Shown in pieces: positions 44,530 to 53,629 of a stretch of DNA of 64,000 bases. Numbering within the stretch: the stretch's first letter is position 1; the number at the start of each line of letters is the position of its first letter. A program made the translations under genes and the position numbers. A model generated the notes under the pieces. The model searched no databases, had not been told where the DNA came from, and saw only the letters and a list, made by a program, of their open reading frames with translations. Source of the stretch: an uncultured Clostridia bacterium. GTDB taxonomy: Bacteria > Bacillota > Clostridia > Christensenellales > Borkfalkiaceae. The stretch spans positions 62,001 to 126,000 of the forward strand of contig CANQJF010000001.1 of assembly GCA_947624225.1 (NCBI GenBank), written 5' to 3'.

Positions 44530-45584
44530 CTGTAAACGAACAGCAACTCAGTGAAATCATCGACTCCATCGTATCGAGCTACAAGATGAAAGGGAGCATT
44601 TCCACGAATGCCCTGTGCGACTTGCTTGAAAAATATGATTTGACGCCACAGCAGATCGAGCAAGTCTACAAGGCGCTCCCGGAGATCGGGATCTCCATCT
44701 ATGACGAGGACGAGAGAGATCGAGAGCTCTTCGAACAGGCGCTCTCGGATATCGGGCTCGACGATCCCGTGAAGATGTATTTGAAAGACATCGGACGCGT
44801 GCCGCTCCTCTCCGGAGATGAAGAAATTGAGCTTGCCCGCAGAATGCAGGAGGGGGACGAGGATGCCAAACGGCGTTTGTCGGAGGCCAATCTTCGCCTC
44901 GTCGTGTCCATCGCAAAGCGCTATGTCGGCCGCGGAATGCTCTTTCTGGATCTCATCCAAGAGGGGAATTTGGGGCTCATGAAAGCAGTCGAAAAATTCG
45001 ACTATCAGAAAGGATTTAAGTTTTCGACATACGCGACATGGTGGATCCGCCAGTCGATCACCCGCGCGATTGCAGATCAGGCGCGCACCATCCGCATCCC
45101 CGTCCACATGGTGGAAACGATCAACAAACTGACGCGCATTTCAAGAATGCTCTTGCAGGAAAACGGCCGTGAACCGACTCCCGAGGAAATTGCGGAGGCG
45201 ATGGGGATCGACGTCCAGCGCGTCATGGAGATCCAAAAAATTGCGCAGGATCCCGTCTCGTTGGAGACGCCCATCGGCGAGGAGGAGGACTCCCATCTCG
45301 GAGACTTCATCGAGGACGACAAGACGCAGACGCCCGGAGATTCCGTCACCTTTATCATGTTAAAGGAGCAACTTCTCGGCGTGCTCGATACGTTGACCCC
45401 GCGGGAGGAGATGGTGTTGCGTCTCCGCTATGGCATCGACGACGGAAAACCCCGCACGCTTGAAGAAGTGGGCAAGGAATTCGACGTCACGCGCGAACGC
45501 ATCCGCCAGATTGAGGCCAAGGCATTGAGAAAACTTCGCCATCCCTCGCGGAGCAAAAAGCTCAGGGATTTCCTCAATAACTGA
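44526..45584 (+). CDS. rpoD: Primary sigma factor SigA (RpoD)
   Basis: 352 residues. Region 1.1 is short; region 1.2 has '[18 protein letters not shown]', region 2 has '[19 protein letters not shown]', '[12 protein letters not shown]' and '[11 protein letters not shown]', region 3 '[13 protein letters not shown]', and region 4 '[20 protein letters not shown]'. Directs RNA polymerase to the TTGACA/TATAAT promoters common in this window. It is the third gene of the dNTPase-dnaG-rpoD unit, with trmK overlapping its stop. Confidence 0.98.
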   Translation: MTVNEQQLSEIIDSIVSSYKMKGSISTNALCDLLEKYDLTPQQIEQVYKALPEIGISIYDEDERDRELFEQALSDIGLDDPVKMYLKDIGRVPLLSGDEEIELARRMQEGDEDAKRRLSEANLRLVVSIAKRYVGRGMLFLDLIQEGNLGLMKAVEKFDYQKGFKFSTYATWWIRQSITRAIADQARTIRIPVHMVETINKLTRISRMLLQENGREPTPEEIAEAMGIDVQRVMEIQKIAQDPVSLETPIGEEEDSHLGDFIEDDKTQTPGDSVTFIMLKEQLLGVLDTLTPREEMVLRLRYGIDDGKPRTLEEVGKEFDVTRERIRQIEAKALRKLRHPSRSKKLRDFLNN

Positions 45585-46255
45585 TGACGGGGCGCATAGA
45601 GCAAATTTGTGCCGTGTTGTCGCGCGCGCACGTCTTTGCGGACATCGGTTGCGATCATGGCTATTGCACCCGATACATGCTCGAAAACGCACTGTGCGAC
45701 AGGGCATATATTTCGGATATCAGCGCTTTGAGTTTGGAGAAAGCCAAAACCCTCCTGCACCGCGAAGTGGCGGCGGGAACATGTATCCCCGTCGTCGCCG
45801 ACGGGCTCGATGGGATCCCGGAGCCGTGCGACCTTGTGCTCATTGCCGGAATGGGCGGGGAGGAGATCATCAAAATTCTTTCCCGCAAGCCGCTTCCGAA
45901 GCGCTATGTGTTGCAGCCCATGAAGAACAGCGACAAAGTGCGCCGCTATCTTCTCCAAAGAGGCGCTCGCATCGAACGGGATTTCACGTTTTCGGAGGGC
46001 ATTTCCAACAAAAAATTTTATGACCTCATCGCGGGATGTGCCTGTGGCGGCGATACATATACCGAGCGTGAAATTTTATACGGAAGGGACAACCTCAGAG
46101 GGCAATCCGAGGCCTTTCTCGAAAAACTCACCGAAGAGCGGCAAAAACTTGCCGAGCGCTTGACGAACAAGCTCGGCGCGGAGAGCCGCAAACGGCTTTC
46201 GCAAAAACTTATGGAATTGGAGGAGATCACCCGTGAAATTGTCGGAACTCTATGA
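45584..46255 (+). CDS. trmK: tRNA (adenine(22)-N1)-methyltransferase TrmK
   Basis: 223 residues. SAM-binding motif FADIGCDHGYCTRYML, then 'AYISDIS', 'LIAGMGGEEIIKIL' and 'YVLQPMKNSDKVRRYL', with a C-terminal coiled-coil region. Methylates A22 of tRNAs. Like B. subtilis yqfN it lies after rpoD and before the nif3 gene. Its TGATG start and the 23-bp overlap with nif3 suggest coupling. Confidence 0.92.
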   Translation: MTGRIEQICAVLSRAHVFADIGCDHGYCTRYMLENALCDRAYISDISALSLEKAKTLLHREVAAGTCIPVVADGLDGIPEPCDLVLIAGMGGEEIIKILSRKPLPKRYVLQPMKNSDKVRRYLLQRGARIERDFTFSEGISNKKFYDLIAGCACGGDTYTEREILYGRDNLRGQSEAFLEKLTEERQKLAERLTNKLGAESRKRLSQKLMELEEITREIVGTL

Positions 46256-47003
46256 TATAGTCGATAAACTCGCGCCCTTTTCCCTGTCCGAGCAGTTTGT
46301 GGCGCTCGGCAACCACGATAACAGCGGGCTGCTGTTGGAGTGCGGTGAGGAGGTGAGCGGATGTCTGTTTTCGCTCGATTTGTCGCTTGCCGCCGTGGAG
46401 GAGGCGAAACGGGTGCAGGCAGATTGCATCGTGACGCATCACCCCGCCATATGGATACCCGTCACTCGGTTGGACAGTGCGCACGAGAACAAGCTGGTCG
46501 CGTGCATACAGGCGGGGATAAGCGTAATCTCCGCGCACCTCAATCTGGATGCGGCCCCCGCGGGCATAGATGAAAGCCTGATGCGCGGCCTTGGCGGAAA
46601 AGAAGCGATTGCCGTGCATGAACAGTTGTCCGGCGGTGCATACGGCCGGTTGTTTGCGGTCAAAAAGAGCTCGCAAAAGATGTTTGCGGAGAAAACGGCG
46701 CAGGTGTTCCGCACCAAGCGGTTGATTACATATGGAAACCGCCCCGTAGAGCTCGTGGCCTCTTTTTGCGGCGCGGGCCTTGACAATGGCGCCATCGATT
46801 TTGCCGTGCGCGCGGGGGCGGATACCATCGTCTCCTCGGACGCCAAACATCATTTGATCGTCGAGGCGGTGGAACGGGGGCTCAACCTCGTGTTGCTTAC
46901 TCATTACGCGGCGGAGAACTATGGGTTCATGCGCTTTGCGGAAGCTGTGCGTCAAAAAGTCGGGATCCCCGTGTCGACCTTTACGGACGAGCGATATTTA
47001 TAA
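46233..47003 (+). CDS. Nif3/YbgI-family dinuclear metal protein
   Basis: 256 residues from a GTG with GGAGGAG upstream. The signature 'NHDNSGLLLECGEEV' and VTHHPAIW give the metal ligands; the second half has CGAGLDNGAIDFAVRAGADT, 'SSDAKHH' and 'THYAAEN'. It is the short form without the inserted PII-like domain of B. subtilis YqfO. Annotated in other genomes as GTP cyclohydrolase I type 2, but the true activity is unsettled. Confidence 0.9.
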   Translation: MKLSELYDIVDKLAPFSLSEQFVALGNHDNSGLLLECGEEVSGCLFSLDLSLAAVEEAKRVQADCIVTHHPAIWIPVTRLDSAHENKLVACIQAGISVISAHLNLDAAPAGIDESLMRGLGGKEAIAVHEQLSGGAYGRLFAVKKSSQKMFAEKTAQVFRTKRLITYGNRPVELVASFCGAGLDNGAIDFAVRAGADTIVSSDAKHHLIVEAVERGLNLVLLTHYAAENYGFMRFAEAVRQKVGIPVSTFTDERYL

Positions 47004-47042
47004 TCAAAGCGGGATTTATAACAGAAAAAAAAGGAGTACATT

Positions 47043-47741
47043 ATGCCGGTATTAAAGGAATTGTTGGAGTATCAAAAGGAAGATGGGGCCTTGCGCGCAA
47101 TCGAGCAGGAACTGCTTGCAAGCGAAGAGCGCAAAAAGTTTATGCAGGCGAAAAAATTCATGGAAGCTGCCCGTGAAAAACTCGAAGCGCAGGAAAAGCG
47201 CGCCATCGAACTCAAAGCGATGCGCGATAGCCTTGTCATGCGCGTGGAGGAACTCACGCATACCGTTGCGGAATATGCCGAGCTTGAAGAAATGGTCGAG
47301 GGGGGCGGCGACATTGCTTTCTACAAGAAGAACGCCCAGGCGCAGTTGGACAAACTCCGCGCCATCAAGGGAGAACTCAATAAGTTGTTATCCGAGGCAA
47401 ACGCCGTTGCGGAAGAGTATCGGAAATTGAAAGAACAGACGATTGTCATGCAGAAACAGTACAAGGAATACAACGAGAAATTCAAGGCGCTCAGAAATTC
47501 CCGTGCCGAAGAAGTGAAAAAGCTCAACGACAGGCTGGAAAGCATTGCAAAGAAAATAGATCCTTCGATCATGGAGCGCTACCAACAGAAGCGCAAGGAG
47601 CGCATTTTCCCGATCCTTGTCCCGCTCACGGGGGACTTCTGCATGTGCGGGTTCGAGTTCCCCAAGTATCACCAAAGTGAGCTTGCGGGCGGAAATGTCG
47701 TCGAATGCGAGAACTGCCACAGGTTCATCTATAAACCGTAA
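47043..47741 (+). CDS. Coiled-coil protein with C-terminal C4 zinc ribbon (CdsZ/DUF164 type)
   Basis: 232 residues. A long coiled coil (about 10-180, rich in Lys/Glu/Ala) ends in a zinc ribbon with CMCGFEFP and VECENCHRFIYKP. Proteins of this build are widely found next to nif3 and are reported as RNA- or nucleic acid-binding zinc-ribbon proteins. Its ribosome site is AAAAGGAG. It closes the dNTPase-dnaG-rpoD-trmK-nif3 block. Confidence 0.85.
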   Translation: MPVLKELLEYQKEDGALRAIEQELLASEERKKFMQAKKFMEAAREKLEAQEKRAIELKAMRDSLVMRVEELTHTVAEYAELEEMVEGGGDIAFYKKNAQAQLDKLRAIKGELNKLLSEANAVAEEYRKLKEQTIVMQKQYKEYNEKFKALRNSRAEEVKKLNDRLESIAKKIDPSIMERYQQKRKERIFPILVPLTGDFCMCGFEFPKYHQSELAGGNVVECENCHRFIYKP

Positions 47742-47772
47742 CAAAATAGCGCGGGATCGCATATCATGGAAT

Positions 47773-48759
47773 ATGCGATCTGTCTATGCGGTTGTCGATT
47801 TGGAAGCCATTCGCCAAAATGCGCGTCGGCTGAAAAAATTTGCAGGCGTTCCCCTCATTGCCGTGGTAAAAGACGATGCCTATGGCCACGGAGCGGAAGT
47901 TGTTTCGCTCGCCATAGAACGCGAAGTGGATGCTTTTGCCGTGGCAACAACGGAGGAGGGGGCCGCACTCAGGGCTGCCGGGATTACAAAGCACATACTC
48001 GTATTATCGCCTCCTCTCGACCGAGAGGAGGTTTTCAGGATCAGCGGGTATTCTCTTACGGCTTCGGTCGGTTCACGGCGCCATGCGGACTTACTCAAAG
48101 GAACAAATGCCCGCGTGCACCTCGCCGTCAATACGGGAATGAATCGTTACGGCGTACGCGCCGACCAAACGGGAGCGCTCCTGAGGAGTTGTCTCCGTGC
48201 GGGGCTGAATGTCACGGGGATGTATTCCCATCTGTACGCTGCCATCGACGCGCGCGCATGCGCGGAACAGCTTGAACGATTTCGCTTAGCCGAGGGTGCG
48301 GTGCATGCGTGTATCCCCAATGCCGTATGTCATCTTTCTGCCACCGACGGGACATTGGCGGGAGTGCGCTTCGATGCGGTCCGCGTCGGGCTTGGGCTCT
48401 ATGGCTATGCTTCATTTCCGCACCGCATCAAGTTGGTCCCCGCAATGAAGCTGTATGCGACGGTTGCGGATGTGCGCCGCCAATACGGCGGCGGTGCGGG
48501 ATATCAGAGGTATTCCTCCCAAAAACAGCTCTACACGCTCCGCGTCGGCTATGGGCAGGGCTTTTTCCGCGAGGGAGGGATCGGAGTGGGGAAACTGTGC
48601 ATGGATGCATGCATCGCGGAGGGAAGCGCGAAAGTGGGGGAACGAAAACGGATCATTGCGGATCCGGAAATTTACGCCGCCGAGCATGATACATCGGTCT
48701 ATGAAGTGTTGGTGCGCATCGGGAAGAGCGTGGAAAAATTGTATGTGCACGCTTCATGA
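47773..48759 (+). CDS. alr: Alanine racemase, short and divergent
   Basis: 328 residues. PLP-dependent conversion of L- to D-alanine for peptidoglycan. The PLP Lys33 lies in VVKDDAYGHGA (usual KANAYGHG); then 'VHLAVNTGMNRYG', 'GMYSHLYAA', 'VRVGLGLYGY', the second-subunit Tyr in LRVGYGQGF, and GKLCMDAC. It is about 40-60 residues shorter than common Alr, with a trimmed C-terminal beta domain. The start is uncertain: ATG 47773 has no good ribosome site. It may be a second, specialised racemase. Confidence 0.82.
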   Translation: MRSVYAVVDLEAIRQNARRLKKFAGVPLIAVVKDDAYGHGAEVVSLAIEREVDAFAVATTEEGAALRAAGITKHILVLSPPLDREEVFRISGYSLTASVGSRRHADLLKGTNARVHLAVNTGMNRYGVRADQTGALLRSCLRAGLNVTGMYSHLYAAIDARACAEQLERFRLAEGAVHACIPNAVCHLSATDGTLAGVRFDAVRVGLGLYGYASFPHRIKLVPAMKLYATVADVRRQYGGGAGYQRYSSQKQLYTLRVGYGQGFFREGGIGVGKLCMDACIAEGSAKVGERKRIIADPEIYAAEHDTSVYEVLVRIGKSVEKLYVHAS

Positions 48760-48866
48760 AATTCCTATGGAATTCCCTGCATCGGGGACAGGCCGTGTAG
48801 GAAGAGAGCGCGGGTGAATTTACAGGGACAGTTTTTGCTAAAAAGTGCGCTTTCAGGCAGAATTTC

Positions 48867-48895
48867 TTGACAAAAAGAGCCTCCTATGGTATACT
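48867..48895 (+). promoter_or_regulatory. Promoter of the membrane protein-rsmD-coaD unit
   Basis: TTGACA (48867-48872), 17 bp, TATACT (48890-48895). Confidence 0.78.
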
Positions 48896-48915
48896 GACAG
48901 AAAAATAGGGGATGT

Positions 48916-49659
48916 ATGTCCTCAGAGGGGAATATGCTGAACGAAGCGCCCAAAAAACAGAAAAAGAAAAAAGACTATTCCAATCCCACAAAGTGGCAAT
49001 ATTTTTGGCGGATCCAAGGCGAATGCCTAAGGAGGTCCGTCACTCCCTATTTGATGTATCTCTTCATGAGCCTTTTGGCGCTTGCTTGCCAGACGATTGA
49101 CGCGGATAACATCATTGTGATCGAGATCGTGCTCGGTATCCTGTGCATCGCGGGCGGCGCCTTTTTCAACGGCCATCTCCTGTATCACACCGGGAAGATC
49201 CACTATGGTTCCTACATTGCAGGGCAGATCCACCGCAAAAATATTGCGTTTGGGATCGCCTCGGGGAGCGGACACCGGCCCGAGCGGGAATACCGCATCT
49301 GGAAAGGATTTTTAATAGGATTTTATATCGCGCTCCCGGCTATCATTCTGGGGATCATTGCAGGCTCCATCGACATGAGCCAGGTTTGGGGATATGTGCA
49401 GTACGCTTTCATCATGTTTGCGGGTTGGGCCATTCTTCCCATCACATTCTTCGGTACAGCCGGCACGGCCGCGGGAACGGGAGGCCTTTCCGTCAGCATG
49501 TATTGGTCGCTGCTCATGGCGCTCCTGCCCATTCTCGTCAGCGGGATCTTCTATATCGTCGGAGCTTACAGCGAGGCACGCAGCCGTGCACGGGCAGCCG
49601 AACACGATCAAGAAGTGCAGGAAGCGGGGAAAAATGCGCGAAAGAAGGTCGGCCGGTGA
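48916..49659 (+). CDS. Polytopic membrane protein, unknown function
   Basis: 247 residues (ATG 48934 is an alternative with GAGGGG before it). After a basic N-terminus (KKQKKKKDYSNPTKWQYFW) there are about five hydrophobic segments: near 45-60, 65-85, 130-155, 160-180 and 195-225. A charged tail follows. I recognise no family. It starts the unit whose later members are rsmD (overlap GTGA) and coaD, so expression is tied to ribosome and CoA genes, which need not imply a shared function. Confidence 0.75.
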   Translation: MSSEGNMLNEAPKKQKKKKDYSNPTKWQYFWRIQGECLRRSVTPYLMYLFMSLLALACQTIDADNIIVIEIVLGILCIAGGAFFNGHLLYHTGKIHYGSYIAGQIHRKNIAFGIASGSGHRPEREYRIWKGFLIGFYIALPAIILGIIAGSIDMSQVWGYVQYAFIMFAGWAILPITFFGTAGTAAGTGGLSVSMYWSLLMALLPILVSGIFYIVGAYSEARSRARAAEHDQEVQEAGKNARKKVGR

Positions 49660-50189
49660 GAGTCATCGCAGGAAAATACCGCGGGAAGATACTCTCTGCA
49701 TTCCGCGGATATGACATTCGTCCCACTTCCGACCGCGTGAAGGAGTCACTGTTTCAAATTTTATCCGCGCGGCTCCCGGGTGCAAGGATTTTAGACCTCT
49801 TTGCCGGAAGCGGTGCGCTGGGCATCGAGGCGCTCTCCCGCGGGGCCGATGAGGCGGTGTTCAACGATTCGTCCCGCGAAAGCCTTGCCGTATTGAAGAA
49901 AAATCTCCTCTCCGTGAAAGAGGAGCAGAAAGTCCTCATGCTGGACTTTCGTGCATGCCTCAAAGCAGTCACGGGAGAGTTCGATCTCATCTTTGCCGAT
50001 CCGCCCTACAAAGAAAATTACACGCAAGAGATCCTTTCTCTCACTGCCGAGGAGGGACTGTTGCGGGAGGGCGGGCTCGTGATCGTTGAAAGCGAACGGG
50101 AAGAGACGGCGCATGCGGGATGGGAGATCGCGGATGTAAGAAATTACGGCAGGACAAAGATTTACATGTTCGAGAGGATCCGGCCATGA
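49656..50189 (+). CDS. rsmD: 16S rRNA (guanine(966)-N2)-methyltransferase RsmD
   Basis: 177 residues from a GTG that overlaps the previous stop. Start VRVIAGKYRGKILSA, 'RPTSDRVKESLFQIL', the SAM motif 'ILDLFAGSGALGIEALSRGA', and the catalytic 'FADPPYKE'. Methylates G966 of 16S rRNA. The stop overlaps coaD (ATGA), the usual rsmD-coaD arrangement. Confidence 0.95.
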   Translation: MRVIAGKYRGKILSAFRGYDIRPTSDRVKESLFQILSARLPGARILDLFAGSGALGIEALSRGADEAVFNDSSRESLAVLKKNLLSVKEEQKVLMLDFRACLKAVTGEFDLIFADPPYKENYTQEILSLTAEEGLLREGGLVIVESEREETAHAGWEIADVRNYGRTKIYMFERIRP

Positions 50190-50668
50190 GGAAGTGTATT
50201 TTTGCGGGGACATTCGATCCCTTTACGATTGGGCATGCCGATACCGTGGAAAAGTGTTTGCAGCTCTTTGACGAAGTCGTCATCGCCATTGCCGAGAACC
50301 GTCAAAAGCAGTGCATGTTTTCTCCCGCCGAGCGGACGGAGATGGTAGAGGCGGTATACCGTGGTGAGGACAGGGTGCGTGTCATCCGATGGGAGGGCGT
50401 GATCGCCGACCTCCTGATGCAGGAAAATACGCCTTTCTATGTCAGGGGCGTGCGGAATACCGTGGATTTTACTTACGAGACCACGGACTATTATGCAACC
50501 AAACACCTGAATCCGTCCGTCATTCCCGTCTATATCCCGGCGGAGCAGGAGCTGCTCCATGTGAGTTCCACGCTGGTACGCAACAGCATTTTATTCGGGA
50601 AACCCTACTCCTGCTATGTTCCGCATGCAGTCTTTGAGGCAATCGAAAAAAGAGGCAATCATGTTTGA
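50186..50668 (+). CDS. coaD: Phosphopantetheine adenylyltransferase
   Basis: 160 residues. Penultimate step of CoA synthesis. Nucleotidyltransferase motif FAGTFDPFTIGHADTV, 'YVRGVRNTVDFTYE' and the ISSTLVR-type motif HVSSTLVRNSI are present. It overlaps rsmD by 4 bp and the DAHP synthase gene by 8 bp. Confidence 0.96.
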   Translation: MRKCIFAGTFDPFTIGHADTVEKCLQLFDEVVIAIAENRQKQCMFSPAERTEMVEAVYRGEDRVRVIRWEGVIADLLMQENTPFYVRGVRNTVDFTYETTDYYATKHLNPSVIPVYIPAEQELLHVSSTLVRNSILFGKPYSCYVPHAVFEAIEKRGNHV

Positions 50669-51689
50669 AAAACAAATCGAGATCCCTTCCGCGGAAGAAA
50701 TAATCGCGCAACATCCTGTTCCGAAAGAGCTTGCTCTCATCAAAAAAGAGCGAGACAAAATGGCCATCGATGTCATTACGGGAAAATCGGATAAATTTCT
50801 CGTCATCGTCGGGCCCTGCTCTGCGCATGAACCCAAGCCCGTGCTCGAATATGTGCGGCGGCTCGGGAAACTCAACGAGCGCGTCAAGGATAGGCTTGTG
50901 CTGATCCCCCGTATCTATACGGCAAAACCGCGCACGCGGGGAGTGGGCTATAAGGGCATGTTTTCGCAACCCGATCCCGAACACGAAGAGAATACCTTAA
51001 AGGGCATCCGCACCATCCGCGAACTTTTGCTCGGCGCCATCGAGGAGTCGGGCCTTTCCGCTGCGGATGAGATGCTCTATCCCGAAAATTATGCGTATGT
51101 CGAGGATCTCGTGACCTATGTCGCCATCGGGGCGCGTTCGAGCGAGAACCAAATGCACCGATTGGTGTCCAGCGGCATCGAACTTCCCGTCGGGATCAAG
51201 AATCCCATGAGCGGGAGCATCCCCGTGCTGATCAATTCCATTTATGCCACCCAGAGCGCACAGGTCTTTAAATATCACAATTGGCAAGTAAAGACGGGGG
51301 GCAACCCGTATGCGCATGCCGTCTTGCGCGGCCGTGTGGATAACTACGGCAACGACATTCCCAATTACCACTACGAGACGGTGATGCAAGTTTTGGAGAG
51401 CTATGAAAATACGGAGGGCGGATTGAAAAATCCCGCCATCGTGGTGGATGCCAACCACTCCAATTCCGGAAAGCGCTTCGACCAGCAAGTCCGCATTGTG
51501 GAGGAGGTGCTCCAAAACCGCCTGTACGATAGAGATTTCAAGCGGATCGTAAAGGGATTTATGATCGAGAGCTTCTTGGTCGAGGGATGTCAGGAGCACG
51601 ATTTGATCTTCGGAAAGTCCATCACCGATCCCTGCCTCGGCTGGGAGGACACGGAGCGGCTCATCCTTGACATCGCCGAAAAAGTTTAA
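50661..51689 (+). CDS. aroF: 3-deoxy-7-phosphoheptulonate synthase, class I (AroG type)
   Basis: 342 residues from ATG 50661. Condenses PEP and erythrose 4-phosphate, the first step of the aromatic pathway. Motifs: IVGPCSAHEP, 'RIYTAKPRTRGVGYKG', 'ARSSENQMHR', 'VGIKNPMSGS' and VDANHSNSGK. The long AroF/G/H subtype has an N-terminal region (1-40) that senses aromatic amino acids in E. coli. It lies 27 kb (window distance) from the aroCBEQK cluster but near pheA. Confidence 0.93.
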   Translation: MFEKQIEIPSAEEIIAQHPVPKELALIKKERDKMAIDVITGKSDKFLVIVGPCSAHEPKPVLEYVRRLGKLNERVKDRLVLIPRIYTAKPRTRGVGYKGMFSQPDPEHEENTLKGIRTIRELLLGAIEESGLSAADEMLYPENYAYVEDLVTYVAIGARSSENQMHRLVSSGIELPVGIKNPMSGSIPVLINSIYATQSAQVFKYHNWQVKTGGNPYAHAVLRGRVDNYGNDIPNYHYETVMQVLESYENTEGGLKNPAIVVDANHSNSGKRFDQQVRIVEEVLQNRLYDRDFKRIVKGFMIESFLVEGCQEHDLIFGKSITDPCLGWEDTERLILDIAEKV

Positions 51690-51841
51690 AGAATTTGTGG
51701 TCCATTTGAATGGGGAAACGGATGCAGTCAATGTTGTTCTTTGGCACGATGATAGGGGAACCTTGGGGGGAACATTGTCAAAGAAGAACGGCCGTGACCC
51801 TGCCTTTGAATGGATATGAAAGAATACGGAGAAACATTTGA
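51690..51841 (+). other. Gap with inverted repeats before pheA
   Basis: No gene is seen in these 152 bp. CAATGTT (51729-51735) can pair with AACATTG (51771-51777), and the overlapping GTTGTTCTTTG (51733-51743) with CAAAGAAGAAC (51779-51789, one mismatch). The pairings cross, so they exclude each other or form a pseudoknot. No T-run terminator follows. Confidence 0.35.
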
Positions 51842-52666
51842 ATGGAAAATCAAGAGAGAAATACCGTTCCAAAAAAACGGGTCAGTTGTCTCGGGCCGGA
51901 GGGCAGCTATTCCGAGCTCGCGGCACAGAGTCTATGCAGGGGAGAGGAGATCGTGCTCTGTCACACTTTCACGGAGGCCGTGCAGATGTTGCTCGATCAA
52001 GAGACGGATTACGCCGTTCTCCCCGTGGAAAACTCTCTCAACGGCGGAATATTCGAGTGCCTCGATCTGCTCGAAGAAAAGGAGATCTTCGCCGTTCGGG
52101 AATTCCCGCTTCCCATCGATCATCGCCTCGCAATGCTCGATGGGGTGCAAATCGATGAGATCGAGCGCATTTATTCCCACGAACAGGCCATCACCCAATG
52201 TGCGGAATATCTGAGTGCACACTTTCCGGAGGCAGAGTTTGTCCATACGTCGGCGACCGCCGAGAGCTTGGACATGCTGGATGCTCATTCCGCCGGGATC
52301 GTGGGGGCCCATGTCGTGCGGGAGGGAGTTGTTCTATCCAAAGAAAATATTGCAGACAACAAGGGAAATTTCACGCGCTTTGTTCTCGTGGAGCGGAGGG
52401 GAAAACTGCCCGCTTCCAGCGCAATGGTGTTCTTTTCGGCCGTATGCGCGGACAGGCCGGGGTCTCTTCTCGGGCTCTTAAAAATCTTCCTCCGCCACAG
52501 CTTGAATTTAACGCGCATTGAATCGCGCCCGGTGAAGAATGCCTTTCATCAATACCGCTTTTTTATCGAATTTGCGGGAGATATCTCCGCGGAATGGGTC
52601 AAAAAGGCAATTTCCGAGGCGCAGGCTTACTGTGAGGAATTCAAGATATTGGGGGCATACAATTAG
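51842..52666 (+). CDS. pheA: Prephenate dehydratase
   Basis: 274 residues. Forms phenylpyruvate from prephenate. The catalytic part has LGPEGSYSELAA, 'VLPVENSLNGG' and NFTRFVLV (TRF); the C-terminal ACT domain has 'DRPGSLLGLLKIF' and NLTRIESRP, the phenylalanine-binding region for feedback. No chorismate mutase domain is fused. Its stop overlaps that of the convergent YlbJ-like gene. Confidence 0.94.
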   Translation: MENQERNTVPKKRVSCLGPEGSYSELAAQSLCRGEEIVLCHTFTEAVQMLLDQETDYAVLPVENSLNGGIFECLDLLEEKEIFAVREFPLPIDHRLAMLDGVQIDEIERIYSHEQAITQCAEYLSAHFPEAEFVHTSATAESLDMLDAHSAGIVGAHVVREGVVLSKENIADNKGNFTRFVLVERRGKLPASSAMVFFSAVCADRPGSLLGLLKIFLRHSLNLTRIESRPVKNAFHQYRFFIEFAGDISAEWVKKAISEAQAYCEEFKILGAYN

Positions 52667-53598
52667 ATCCCCGCGAGCGTGGCCAGCAGAAAAGTCCCGA
52701 GCGCCGCAACGATGCCCTGTAAAAATTTTACGAGAATAAAGCGGGGAGCGGAAATGCCTGCCGGGATCAGGAAAGCAAGCTGTTGCACGAGAACGCACAG
52801 GCCGCCGAAAGTGACAAAGAAACTGCAAAAGGCGAGCGATAGCGCCGTGGTTGTCTCCGAGAATAGCGAGCAACCCGTTGTCATCTCCAATAGGCCCCGA
52901 AGAACGGCCGTTATCTCCGTCGGAACGCGGCATGCGGCACCGATATCGGCGATCATGGCTCCGAAAGCATAAAAAATGGCAATGGCTCCCCCCACGCAGA
53001 GGACGGACAGCACGGAGTTCGAGAGGGCTTCCGAGAGGGAGAACGGGGGCGAGGCGGGCAGATAAAAGCGTTCGGCTCTGTGTTTTGTCCGTAAGTGCAT
53101 CACGATCCCGACGGCGTAGATCCCGATCAGATGAGAGGCGAAGAGCAGCCATCCGATTGCACTGTTGTGAAACATGCCGTAGCCCACGGCGCCTATGAGA
53201 AAAGCAGGCCCTGTGGTGGTCGACAGCGCGGCCGTCCGAAAGCGCTCGCCGTGGTCGAGGCATCCCGCATTTGTCAAATCGAGCACCGTTCTTGCCCCGA
53301 CGGGGTAGCCCGAAACGGCCGAGATGAGCATGCAGCACGCGCCCGCCCCCGAGACGCCGAACAATCTTTGCGAAATCGGAGAAAAGCACCTTGCGATGCG
53401 CGAGAAGATGGCTTGTCTTGTCAAAAAAGCAGTTAAAAAGAGAAAGGGGAGTGTGGCGGGAAGTACGCTTACGGCCCACAGCGCAATTCCCTCTTTCACG
53501 CTCGCGGCATAGCGCGCGGGAAATATGAGAAAGAGGATCAGCGCAACGACCGCCGCCAGAGAGATCAGAGCGGAGGGAAATTTACGGGAACGCGTCAT
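52663..53598 (-). CDS. YlbJ-like polytopic membrane protein with GATE (nucleoside recognition) domain
   Basis: 311 residues, eight or so membrane segments. The order ALWAVSVLPATLPFLFLTAFL, 'GVSGAGACCMLISAVSGYPVGARTV' and 'STTTGPAFLIGAVGYGMF' is that of YlbJ/SpoIIM-type sporulation membrane proteins of the GATE family. In B. subtilis YlbJ is needed for efficient sporulation. Whether this organism sporulates is unknown. It is convergent with pheA (stops share 3 bp) and divergent from the second patatin. Confidence 0.8.
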   Translation of the reverse strand: MTRSRKFPSALISLAAVVALILFLIFPARYAASVKEGIALWAVSVLPATLPFLFLTAFLTRQAIFSRIARCFSPISQRLFGVSGAGACCMLISAVSGYPVGARTVLDLTNAGCLDHGERFRTAALSTTTGPAFLIGAVGYGMFHNSAIGWLLFASHLIGIYAVGIVMHLRTKHRAERFYLPASPPFSLSEALSNSVLSVLCVGGAIAIFYAFGAMIADIGAACRVPTEITAVLRGLLEMTTGCSLFSETTTALSLAFCSFFVTFGGLCVLVQQLAFLIPAGISAPRFILVKFLQGIVAALGTFLLATLAGI

Positions 53599-53629
53599 AT
53601 GTTCTACATATGCACAAAAGGAGGAATTT

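Noticed and set aside
52663..53598. Taking the YlbJ-like and CwlD-like genes as proof of sporulation
   Set aside because: Both families also occur in non-sporulating relatives, and no core sporulation gene (spo0A, spoIIE, sigF) is in the window.
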